Assembly: GCA_937912175.1 (NCBI GenBank) | Contig: CALDOU010000021.1 | Location: 1-9,643 of the forward strand | Reading direction: 5' to 3' | From: an uncultured Clostridia bacterium | GTDB lineage: Bacteria > Bacillota > Clostridia > Oscillospirales > Acutalibacteraceae | DNA: 9,643 nucleotides | In this document: in pieces, positions 1-5,797 of the stretch | How the letters are laid out: every line of letters starts with the position of its first letter | Numbering within the stretch: the first letter of the stretch is position 1 | Translations under genes and position numbers: made by a program | The notes under the pieces: model-generated | What the model saw: the letters and a program-made list of their open reading frames with translations, nothing else | Told to the model about the DNA's origin: nothing | Databases searched by the model: none

Positions 1-30
1 TGGCATAATAATACACAACCCTTCCAAAAC

Positions 31-70
31 ATTATAGAAAGATTGTACAATATTCAAAATATTAAATCAA
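31..70 (-). promoter_or_regulatory. Candidate promoter reading out of the left edge
   Basis: Just past the folK stop, the minus strand carries TTGATT (65-70), a 17-base spacer and TACAAT (42-47). A perfect TATAAT (31-36) follows a few bases on, but with a poorer -35 partner. A purine-rich GGAAGGG (complement of 19-25) lies 12 bases before an ATG (complement of 4-6). Together these suggest the start of another minus-strand gene lying outside the window. Short AT-rich boxes occur by chance at this base composition, so the call is tentative. No terminator is visible between folK and this point. Confidence 0.3.
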
Positions 71-75
71 GCTTT

Positions 76-546
76 TTAAAAATAATTTATAAGTTTTATT
101 GTGGATAAATCACATTTGTTTAAATAAATATTTAAATTTTGGTCTTTGTATATTTCTAAAAGAGGTTTAAGAACAAACGCCCGTTCTAACATGCGAGGGT
201 GGGGGAGAGTTAAGTTGGGTTCGTCTATAATCTTATTTTCATAAATTAAAATATCAATATCTATTGTTCTGGGACAAAAGCGATATTCTCTTGTTCGTCC
301 TAAAGAAAGTTCAATTTGCATACATTTTTTTAATAATTCCTGAGGGCTGAGTAAGGTATCTATTTTGACACAACAATTTATGTATTTGTTTTGTTTGTCC
401 GGGACTCCAAACGGCTCTGTTTCGTAATAGTTTGAAACTTTAATGACTTTTGTTTTTGATAAATTTTTTATTGATGTTATGGCTGATTGTATATTTTGAA
501 AACGGTTTCCAAGGTTGCTTCCTAACGATAAAAAAGCCTCAGGCAT
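76..546 (-). CDS. folK: 6-hydroxymethyl-7,8-dihydropterin pyrophosphokinase (HPPK)
   Basis: FolK transfers pyrophosphate from ATP to 6-hydroxymethyl-dihydropterin, making the substrate for FolP; it is a soluble cytoplasmic enzyme. The protein shows the family opening (SLGSN at residues 7-11), the LGR...R.ID-ID block ending in the two metal-binding aspartates of IDID (residues 95-98), and HPR at 116-118 followed by ERAFVL. Length 156 aa fits the family. I place the start at ATG 546 and not at the in-frame GTG at 558: the ribosome site AAGGAG (complement of 558-563) lies 11 bases before the ATG, whereas the GTG overlaps it. The start overlaps the folB stop by 8 bases, indicating translational coupling. 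It is the last gene of folE-folP-folB-folK. Confidence 0.95.
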   Translation of the reverse strand: MPEAFLSLGSNLGNRFQNIQSAITSIKNLSKTKVIKVSNYYETEPFGVPDKQNKYINCCVKIDTLLSPQELLKKCMQIELSLGRTREYRFCPRTIDIDILIYENKIIDEPNLTLPHPRMLERAFVLKPLLEIYKDQNLNIYLNKCDLSTIKLINYF

Positions 547-916
547 CGTTATAATCACTCCTTGTACGAATTATTTTGATGGCTACATAGTCAAATTGTT
601 CCATTATTGGAGCTTCCGGCTTTTTTATGGTTAGCTCCAGCTTCTCCAACAATGAATATTTTTTAAAAAGTTTAAGCGAAATTTTTTCAGCTACGGTTTC
701 AATCAGGTCGAAGGATTTTTCCGTCATTATTTTTTTGATTTCCGAAATCGCTTCGGAATAACTTATAGTGTTATTTATTTTATCTGTTGTATGCTTTATT
801 TTTGGCGAAATATAAAGAACGGAATCAATATAAAAATTTTGACCGTGCTTTTTTTCTTCCGAATGTACGCCATGATAAGCGAATATTTTCAAATTTTGAA
901 TTATGATGCTGTTCAT
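539..916 (-). CDS. folB: Dihydroneopterin aldolase
   Basis: FolB cleaves 7,8-dihydroneopterin to 6-hydroxymethyl-dihydropterin plus glycolaldehyde, the step just before FolK. The 125-aa protein has the family signature AYHGVHSEEKKHGQ at 13-26, with Glu21 at the position of the pterin-proximal glutamate, SYSE at 52-55, LIE at 71-73 (Glu73, the pterin-anchoring glutamate by family comparison) and KKPEAPI at 98-104, where Lys99 matches the catalytic lysine. The ATG at 916 has AAAGGAA five bases upstream (complement of 922-928). It lies 20 bases after folP and overlaps the folK start. FolB enzymes are usually homo-octamers, each barrel built from a tetramer. Identification is from motifs and gene order together. 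Confidence 0.95.
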   Translation of the reverse strand: MNSIIIQNLKIFAYHGVHSEEKKHGQNFYIDSVLYISPKIKHTTDKINNTISYSEAISEIKKIMTEKSFDLIETVAEKISLKLFKKYSLLEKLELTIKKPEAPIMEQFDYVAIKIIRTRSDYNDA

Positions 917-936
917 TGTTATTCCTTTGATATTTT

Positions 937-1734
937 TTATTTTTGTTTGATTAAATAGTCTGTTACCGAAGAAGCTTGCACGGCTTCTTTAACATCGTGA
1001 ACTCTTATTATATTTGCACCATTTATTATTGCAAGAGTATTTGCGGCTATTGTTCCCGCCAAACGATCGTAAGGTGGGGGATTATTGCACCCTATTCCTA
1101 CAACGCGTTTTCTTGAAAGTCCGATCAATATGGCATTGCCCTCAATTTTAATTTTATTTATGTTATTAAGTATAAACCTGTCTTGAGATTGGTTTTTATT
1201 AAAACCTATTCCGGGGTCAAAACAAACGCGAGAGAAAGGTATTTCAAACTTTTGAGCTTGCATAAGTTTTTTTTCAAAAAATGGTTTAATGTTTAAATTA
1301 TTGTAGTTATGATTAATTATTATTCCGCACCCGAATTTTTTTGCCAAGCCAAACATGCGAACATCTGAACATCCCGAAATATCATTAATTATATCTATAC
1401 CATATCTAAGGCAATTTTCGGCAACTTGAGGATAAAACGTATCGATTGAAATTGGAATATTTATGTTTTTTCTTATGTCTTTTAAGACGGGTTCTAATCT
1501 TTTCCATTCAATTTTTGGAGGAACAGGTTTAAACCCCGGTCTTGTGGATTGAGCCCCGATATCAAGAATATCCGCTCCCTCGGATTCGATTTGTTTTGCA
1601 CGTTGAATAATTTGTTCTTTGGAAACATATTTTCCGCCGTCGGAAAATGAATCCGGTGTAATATTTAAGATCCCCATTACATATGTTTTTAAAGATAAAT
1701 TTAACTTCTGATTTTTAAATTCGAAAAAATTCAA
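937..1734 (-). CDS. folP: Dihydropteroate synthase (variant with a short central loop)
   Basis: FolP condenses hydroxymethyl-dihydropterin pyrophosphate with p-aminobenzoate to give dihydropteroate; it is the sulfonamide target. From the TTG start, the TIM-barrel signature motifs are all present: MGILNITPDSFSDGG (20-34), DIGAQSTRPG (58-67), SIDT (96-99), NDISG (117-121), DPGIGF (173-178), GLSRKR (205-210) and RVHD (244-247). I prefer TTG at 1734 because AAAGGTGG (complement of 1743-1750) sits 8 bases before it; the in-frame GTG at 1746 lies inside that ribosome site. Unusual: the stretch where the family has an MHM..G..P..MQ loop reads INHNY here, and the distance from that His to the DPG motif is about 31 residues, clearly shorter than usual. 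Active-site residues otherwise look complete. Confidence 0.93.
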   Translation of the reverse strand: MNFFEFKNQKLNLSLKTYVMGILNITPDSFSDGGKYVSKEQIIQRAKQIESEGADILDIGAQSTRPGFKPVPPKIEWKRLEPVLKDIRKNINIPISIDTFYPQVAENCLRYGIDIINDISGCSDVRMFGLAKKFGCGIIINHNYNNLNIKPFFEKKLMQAQKFEIPFSRVCFDPGIGFNKNQSQDRFILNNINKIKIEGNAILIGLSRKRVVGIGCNNPPPYDRLAGTIAANTLAIINGANIIRVHDVKEAVQASSVTDYLIKQK

Positions 1735-1742
1735 TATGAAAT

Positions 1743-1750
1743 CCACCTTT
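1743..1750 (-). promoter_or_regulatory. Ribosome binding site that decides the folP start
   Basis: The minus strand reads AAAGGTGG here, 8 bases before a TTG (1732-1734). The GTG at 1744-1746 that would give the longest open frame lies within this site and cannot be initiated from it. The same octamer precedes the GTG start of the aminotransferase (7327-7334, 10-base spacing), which supports reading it as a real ribosome site in this genome. Confidence 0.6.
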
Positions 1751-1758
1751 AATAGTTA

Positions 1759-2292
1759 TCAGTTATTTAAATCACCGCATTTAAAAGTTGTTTTTGTTTT
1801 GGAACCATGTGCTTTTATACCTCTCATTATCATACACATGTGTTGGCATTCCAATGATACTTCCACGCCTTTTGCGTCAAGATTTTTATACAAAAATTCT
1901 GCGATTTCAAAAGTTAAACGTTCTTGAGTTTGTGGTTTTTTTGAAAAATAGTCGACTACTCTTGCAAATTTAGAAAGACCCATTATAATACCATTTTTTG
2001 GAACATATTTTATATTTGCGGTTCCGAAAAATGGCAAAAAATGATGCTCGCACAAAGAATATATCGGTATATCATTAATTTCTATAATTTCCGATTGTCC
2101 GGATTTTTTTATTTTTTCTTCTTTAAATAATTTTATTAAATCGTCGGTTTTATTTTCTAATCCGGCACAAATTTCTTTATACATTTTTGATATTCGTAAA
2201 GGAGTTTCTTTAAGACCGTCCCGATTTGGATTTTCACCCAAAGCTTTTATAAGTTCATAGGTAAGCGTCTTTATTTTTTCTGTATCTATCAT
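1759..2292 (-). CDS. folE: GTP cyclohydrolase I (type IA)
   Basis: FolE converts GTP to 7,8-dihydroneopterin triphosphate, the entry step of tetrahydrofolate synthesis. The 177-aa protein shows GENPNRDGLKETPLR (19-33), SLCEHHFLPFFG (79-90), QERLT (123-127) and QHMCMIMRG (150-158). Zinc ligands Cys81, His84 and Cys153 correspond to those of the characterised zinc-dependent family. It is slightly short, lacking the N-terminal extension seen in some homologues, but the catalytic core is complete. The ATG at 2292 follows AAGGAT (complement of 2299-2304) by 6 bases. Only 33 bases separate it from the transglutaminase gene upstream, too few for a folate riboswitch. folP starts 24 bases after its stop, so co-transcription is likely. 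The phosphatase step between FolE and FolB is not encoded here. Confidence 0.96.
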   Translation of the reverse strand: MIDTEKIKTLTYELIKALGENPNRDGLKETPLRISKMYKEICAGLENKTDDLIKLFKEEKIKKSGQSEIIEINDIPIYSLCEHHFLPFFGTANIKYVPKNGIIMGLSKFARVVDYFSKKPQTQERLTFEIAEFLYKNLDAKGVEVSLECQHMCMIMRGIKAHGSKTKTTFKCGDLNN

Positions 2293-2325
2293 TTAAAAAT
2301 CCTTAATTTTGAAATATTTGTTTTT

Positions 2326-3684
2326 TTATTTATAAGAAAGTTCTATTGTTAGCACTTTTTGAGGTGCACATTCGGAATATTGAATTTGTTTGGAACTGAT
2401 TTTGTTTTTTGCAAGCTTTTTATTGGCTGAATTTATATATTCGAAAAATTTATAGGGTTGTTGAGCAAAAAGTTGTTTTTTAATATTTTCATAGTTGGAA
2501 TTGTCGGTTATTTTAAGATAAAAATATTTTCCTTTTTTAGAGGCGTTTTTTACAAGAGCGTTTACAACCGAATCGGTTGAATTGGAATCAAAGAAATTTA
2601 TTTTTACTGCATTTTTTTCATAAAAATTTTCGAACATGGAATTACAAACAGGAAGTTTAAAATTATATCTTTTGTCTTCTTCAAATTTAATTGTCCTTGA
2701 AAGTTCTTCATTTATAATATGATCTTTTTTTATTAAGTTATCGGAGACATTGAAATAGTTATATTGTTGTAATGCACCGGTAGCGTCCCACGTTACATCA
2801 AGGTGATACCAATTTCCGTTTATTTTCACTATATTCCACATGTGAGATTCATCTTTCTTGGCGCCGGTTATGGTTGTGCATTTTATTCCCGAATGATTAA
2901 GCAAAAGTTGAGTTGCTTTTGAAAAACCTTCACATACGGCTGAACCGTCAATTAAACAACCGTAAGAAGTAAATATTTTGGGATTGTTTGAGGATATTTT
3001 TGAAGATTCTGTATATTTACAATTTTTTATAATATAGTCATGAATAAAAAGTTCAATTTCATATTCCGAAGAACTCGAAGAAATTTTTGATAATATTTCC
3101 GAAACCTTTTGCTCCAATTTTTTCGTTGCAGCTTTTTGTTCATCTTTTTTTAGAATGGAATTTAATTTTAAAGTTGTTTTATTTCCGGTATATTGATAGC
3201 TAAATGTGCCGGAAATCCAAAATATATCCGGATTATCGTTTTGAATGGCATATAATATTTTTTTTATTTGAGTGGAGCTTAATTTACATCCGCTTATGGT
3301 TATGGGAGAAATCAAGTATAGTCCCGGTTTATACTCGTTGTCCGAAATTTGGTTACAATTTGATTTTATAAGGTTATAACATTTTTGCTCATATTCGGTA
3401 GAGAGACCCTCGTATCCTGTTTTTGTTTCAACTGAACGAGAAATAACGCTGTTTTTTGGAGCGTTGTTTTGGGATAAAAAATTATACATTTCTCCTTGCT
3501 CTCCTGCTTCTTGTTCATTTGAATTTTTATTTGAACCCGAAAATTCAGCTATTAAATAAGAAATACTATCGCTTATATTATCAAGGCCATTACTATCCTT
3601 TACTATTTTTAATGCGTATAGGGCAACAGAAAGGAACATAAGCGTTGAAATACCTATAATTGGAATTGTGTAACGTTTTTTCAT
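2326..3684 (-). CDS. Membrane-anchored transglutaminase-like protein
   Basis: The 452-aa protein begins with KKR and one hydrophobic stretch (about 7-27), a signal anchor or uncleaved signal that would place the rest outside the cell. A polar Ser/Asn/Glu-rich linker follows (about 48-95). The transglutaminase-like core is recognised by GSAVCEGFS (Cys251), ESHMWN (His281) and WYHLDVTWD (Asp296), the Cys-His-Asp triad in the usual order and spacing. Such proteins in Gram-positive bacteria are papain-fold peptidases or amidases, or true cross-linking enzymes; the substrate cannot be told from sequence. The C-terminal 110 residues match nothing I recognise. A strong ribosome site AAAGAGGTGA (complement of 3691-3700) sits 6 bases before ATG 3684. 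It lies 38 bases after the FUSC-type gene and 33 before folE, so it is probably in the same transcript although no folate role is evident. Confidence 0.85.
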   Translation of the reverse strand: MKKRYTIPIIGISTLMFLSVALYALKIVKDSNGLDNISDSISYLIAEFSGSNKNSNEQEAGEQGEMYNFLSQNNAPKNSVISRSVETKTGYEGLSTEYEQKCYNLIKSNCNQISDNEYKPGLYLISPITISGCKLSSTQIKKILYAIQNDNPDIFWISGTFSYQYTGNKTTLKLNSILKKDEQKAATKKLEQKVSEILSKISSSSSEYEIELFIHDYIIKNCKYTESSKISSNNPKIFTSYGCLIDGSAVCEGFSKATQLLLNHSGIKCTTITGAKKDESHMWNIVKINGNWYHLDVTWDATGALQQYNYFNVSDNLIKKDHIINEELSRTIKFEEDKRYNFKLPVCNSMFENFYEKNAVKINFFDSNSTDSVVNALVKNASKKGKYFYLKITDNSNYENIKKQLFAQQPYKFFEYINSANKKLAKNKISSKQIQYSECAPQKVLTIELSYK

Positions 3685-3722
3685 TTCACTTCACCTCTTT
3701 ATTATTTCCTGTTTTTATATTT

Positions 3723-4244
3723 TTAAATTTTGGTAAAGTTATTATCGCGATTGAATTTTTTAGCAAACATATATTTGTTTATAACCGTTGCAACGAGTAT
3801 GCCAAGTAAAGTATCGATAACCCTTTGAATAACATATGTAAGTGTACTGTTTGTATTGGCGCCGGATCTGGATAAAATTACAATTACTACCACGCATCCT
3901 ATGGAGACGGCTTGTTTTTTGTTTATAAGGTTACAAATATACACCACACATATAATACAAATTGGTAAAAATATTATTCTTACCCACTCATAATACGGCA
4001 AAGCGCAAGCACATTCAAGACCTAAATATCCAATAATACCTCCGGCCATAGTTCCGATGAATCTGTTTATACCCGTTTCGATTGTTTGTTCACATGTTTG
4101 TTCCATACAAATAACCGATGCTATGCATGCACAAAAAACATCTTCATGATGGAAAAACATAGTGGATATAAGTGCGCAAATTGCTACCGCGACCGATGTT
4201 TTGATGGCACGTAAACCTATTTTATAATCTTTATTTATATTCAC
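3723..4244 (-). CDS. FUSC/aromatic acid exporter-type small membrane protein
   Basis: The 173-aa protein is almost entirely hydrophobic, with about five or six membrane stretches (roughly 13-30, 35-50, 62-83, 88-107, 112-126, 143-156). GLRAIKTSVAV near the N-terminus, the central RFIGTMAGG (61-69) and the late RVIDTLLG (141-148) are the repeated R..GT/R..DT..G pattern of the ArAE_1/FUSC family (DUF939). Family members with a known role export aromatic carboxylates; here the substrate is unknown. Many relatives carry a C-terminal cytoplasmic domain that is absent here. The start is the GTG at 4242-4244. No clear Shine-Dalgarno precedes it, and the reading frame stays open upstream to 4328 without another plausible start codon, running into the repeat described at 4285-4377. 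The N-terminus is therefore uncertain and may have been altered by the insertion next door. Confidence 0.72.
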   Translation of the reverse strand: MNINKDYKIGLRAIKTSVAVAICALISTMFFHHEDVFCACIASVICMEQTCEQTIETGINRFIGTMAGGIIGYLGLECACALPYYEWVRIIFLPICIICVVYICNLINKKQAVSIGCVVVIVILSRSGANTNSTLTYVIQRVIDTLLGILVATVINKYMFAKKFNRDNNFTKI

Positions 4245-4284
4245 TTTTGCTCGGGCAAGCGGGATATGAAAATTTAAACAGGCC

Positions 4285-4377
4285 CTTATCTTCCTTTCTT
4301 TTTTTATTTGAATTTTTTGATAATAAATTTAGTTAATTTAATATCCTAAAGTATTTTCTAATGATTCATCGTTTTCA
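4285..4377. repeat. Direct repeat, left copy, flanking the GNAT gene
   Basis: This segment is repeated in the same orientation at 5197-5297. Two blocks are identical: 34 bases (4300-4333 with 5211-5244) and 41 bases (4337-4377 with 5257-5297). Between them this copy is 9 bases shorter (3 bases against 12). At the outer edge a further 10 bases, CTTATCTTCC, match, followed by a few differences in a T-rich run. Similarity stops beyond 4377. The block nearest the GNAT gene is deaminase coding sequence, so the repeat came from that gene and its downstream flank. An AT-only imperfect palindrome (4319-4329 with 4335-4345, one mismatch) lies inside this copy. Confidence 0.95.
4338..4376 (-). pseudogene. 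Remnant of the deaminase gene 3' end (last 12 codons and stop)
   Basis: Read on the minus strand, this stretch encodes ENDESLENTLGY and a TAA stop, exactly the C-terminus of the complete deaminase gene at 5258-5746, with every base the same. Just upstream the frame diverges: the next codon is Thr in place of Ile, then a stop. It is therefore a detached copy of a gene end, not a gene. It shows that the sequence between it and the intact deaminase, including the GNAT gene, was added after the deaminase end became duplicated, or together with that duplication. Confidence 0.93.
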
Positions 4378-4412
4378 GTTCAAGTGCGCTTAACCTAGAA
4401 ATAATACCGCTT

Positions 4413-4435
4413 AAAAAGACTTGTTATTAAGTCTT
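4413..4435 (-). terminator. Candidate intrinsic terminator after the GNAT gene
   Basis: On the minus strand a perfect 7-bp stem, AAGACTT / AAGTCTT (4429-4435 with 4416-4422), encloses a 6-base loop and runs directly into five T residues. It lies 35 bases past the GNAT stop, the right place and direction for that gene. The stem has only two G-C pairs, so termination would be weak. If it works, it separates the GNAT gene and everything upstream from the membrane-protein, transglutaminase and folate genes. Confidence 0.4.
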
Positions 4436-4470
4436 CTCTAAATTTATGCTAATCGATAAATTGTAATTTA

Positions 4471-5076
4471 TTATACTAATTGTCCTTCTCTTTTTTCTTT
4501 TACTTTTGCTGGAAATTGTTTATCAAATTCTTCAAGTTCATTTTCATCTATATTGTATACTTCTGGATCCGAATAAACTCCTTTCACCAATTTTTTTTCA
4601 TCTAATACTTTAATCATGAAGAAAGGCGATTCATCATCTTTTGGCATTCCTTCATAATATATTTCATATTTTGATGCACTTTCAAATCCATATTTTTTAT
4701 AATAATCTGGATTTCCTGTAATTAATACAGATGGATATACCATTCTACTTGCAAGTTCTAAAGTATAGTTTATTAACTTTTTTGCATATCCCTTCTTTTG
4801 ATATTCAGGTAATACGCTTACTGGTCCGAATATTAAAGTATCTTTTATACTACCATCTTCTAATGTTATTCGGCCTTTTGCATATACAATATTTGCAACT
4901 ATTTTAGAATCTTCTTCAATAACATAGTCTAATTCTTTAACAAATGCAGCGTCATCTCTTAATTTATGTATTACCAAATGTTCAAAGCATCCGGGTCTAT
5001 ATACATTCCAAAATGCTTCTCTAGTTAAATTTTCTACTTCAAAATAATCTTTTTCTTCTTCTAATCTTATTTTCAT
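4471..5076 (-). CDS. GNAT-family N-acetyltransferase (YhbS-like), on an inserted segment
   Basis: The 201-aa protein is a Gcn5-related acetyltransferase of the YhbS-like group, which transfers acetyl from acetyl-CoA to an amine; the acceptor is unknown. Motif A, the acetyl-CoA pyrophosphate loop, is seen at 84-102 (GPVSVLPEYQKKGYAKKLI), and the following motif GNPDYYKKYGFESA at 121-134 is typical of this group. A charged C-terminal tail follows. A strong ribosome site AGAGGTGA (complement of 5083-5090) lies 6 bases before ATG 5076. A TATAAT (complement of 5147-5152) lies upstream but has no good -35 partner. The gene sits between two direct repeats, outside the flow of neighbouring pathways. 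Of its nine prolines six use CCA and none CCG, and six of seven arginines use AGA. This fits a gene arriving from elsewhere, though the gene is short. Confidence 0.88.
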   Translation of the reverse strand: MKIRLEEEKDYFEVENLTREAFWNVYRPGCFEHLVIHKLRDDAAFVKELDYVIEEDSKIVANIVYAKGRITLEDGSIKDTLIFGPVSVLPEYQKKGYAKKLINYTLELASRMVYPSVLITGNPDYYKKYGFESASKYEIYYEGMPKDDESPFFMIKVLDEKKLVKGVYSDPEVYNIDENELEEFDKQFPAKVKEKREGQLV

Positions 5077-5196
5077 TTTCCATCACCTCTTCAAATTACC
5101 ATTTTTACTTCATATAACCTTCGTATATCCTTCACATATATTTATAATTATATTACACACTATTTTATATTTTTTTCTATTTATGATATACATGCT

Positions 5197-5297
5197 CTTA
5201 TCTTCCATTATTTTTTATTTGAATTTTTTGATAATAAATTTAGTGGATAATTTAATTTTAATATCCTAAAGTATTTTCTAATGATTCATCGTTTTCA
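5197..5297. repeat. Direct repeat, right copy, overlapping the intact deaminase 3' end
   Basis: This is the partner of 4285-4377. Bases 5257-5297 lie at the end of the intact deaminase gene (its stop is 5258-5260), and 5197-5256 are its downstream flank. The 34-base and 41-base identical blocks are in the same order and orientation as in the left copy, with 12 bases between them here and 3 in the left copy. The spacing between copies is 912-920 bases, so one repeat plus about 820 bases of unique sequence makes up the added segment. Because this copy is continuous with a functional gene, it keeps the deaminase intact. Confidence 0.95.
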
Positions 5298-5746
5298 ATC
5301 CAGTATGTAACGGGAATAACTTTAAAATCATTTTTATTTTGTCTTATTATTACTTTTTCAATTCCGGAATTAATAATAAGTCTTTTGCACATGGAACAGG
5401 GTGAAGTGTTTTCAACATATTTCTGATTATCGTACTCTTTTCCCACAAGGTATAATGTGCCGTTAAGCATTTTCTCACGCGAAGCATGAATTATGGCGTT
5501 GGCCTCTGCGTGAACCGAACGACACATTTCGTATCTTTCTCCTCTGGGTATGCTGAATTTTTGTCTTATGCAACAGTTAATATCCATACAATTTTTGCGA
5601 CCTCTTGGCGCTCCGGTGTATCCGGAGGAAATTATCTGGTCGTTGTTTACAATAACCGCTCCAAAATTTCTTCTTACACAAGAGCCGCGTTTCAATACTG
5701 TTTCCGCAATATCCAAATAATAATTATTTTTATCTATCCGTTGCAT
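5258..5746 (-). CDS. comEB: dCMP/cytidine-type zinc deaminase (ComEB-like)
   Basis: The 162-aa protein is a dCMP-deaminase-like enzyme, which would turn dCMP into dUMP for thymidylate synthesis. The zinc catalytic site is complete: HAEANAI (His79, Glu81 as proton shuttle) and SPCSMC (Cys117, Cys120). Features common to bacterial deoxycytidylate deaminases are also present: TGAPRGRKNC (44-53), a Cys-rich stretch to 59, and GERYEMCRSVHAE (69-81). Substrate choice between dCMP and related nucleotides is not proven, so the symbol is by family. AGGAGT (complement of 5755-5760) sits 8 bases before ATG 5746. It follows dpaB by 51 bases on the same strand and may share its transcript. Its last 41 coding and stop-region bases are duplicated at 4337-4377. 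Confidence 0.85.
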   Translation of the reverse strand: MQRIDKNNYYLDIAETVLKRGSCVRRNFGAVIVNNDQIISSGYTGAPRGRKNCMDINCCIRQKFSIPRGERYEMCRSVHAEANAIIHASREKMLNGTLYLVGKEYDNQKYVENTSPCSMCKRLIINSGIEKVIIRQNKNDFKVIPVTYWIENDESLENTLGY

Positions 5747-5797
5747 TTTTTGTTACTCCTATTTCCCATAATCTACGAAATATTATATCATAATGAA

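Noticed and set aside
42..64. AATATT inverted repeat near the left edge as a folK terminator
   Set aside because: The stem is six A-T pairs with no following T-run in the direction of transcription.
1736..1973. Plus-strand open frames opposite folE and folP
   Set aside because: They lie fully over well-supported folate genes and have no ribosome site or family likeness.
2293..2325. Possible folate or preQ1-type riboswitch ahead of folE
   Set aside because: Only 33 bases separate it from the preceding gene, too short for any known folate-class riboswitch, and no stem structure is visible.
4378..4412. GCTTAAC resembling the RYYYAAC core of an integron attC site beside the acetyltransferase
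   Set aside because: No matching GTTRRRY partner or paired inner sites at suitable spacing; a 7-base degenerate match is expected by chance.
4285..5297. Insertion sequence or composite transposon
   Set aside because: There is no transposase, no terminal inverted repeats at the segment ends, and the flanking repeats are far too long and gene-derived for a standard target duplication.
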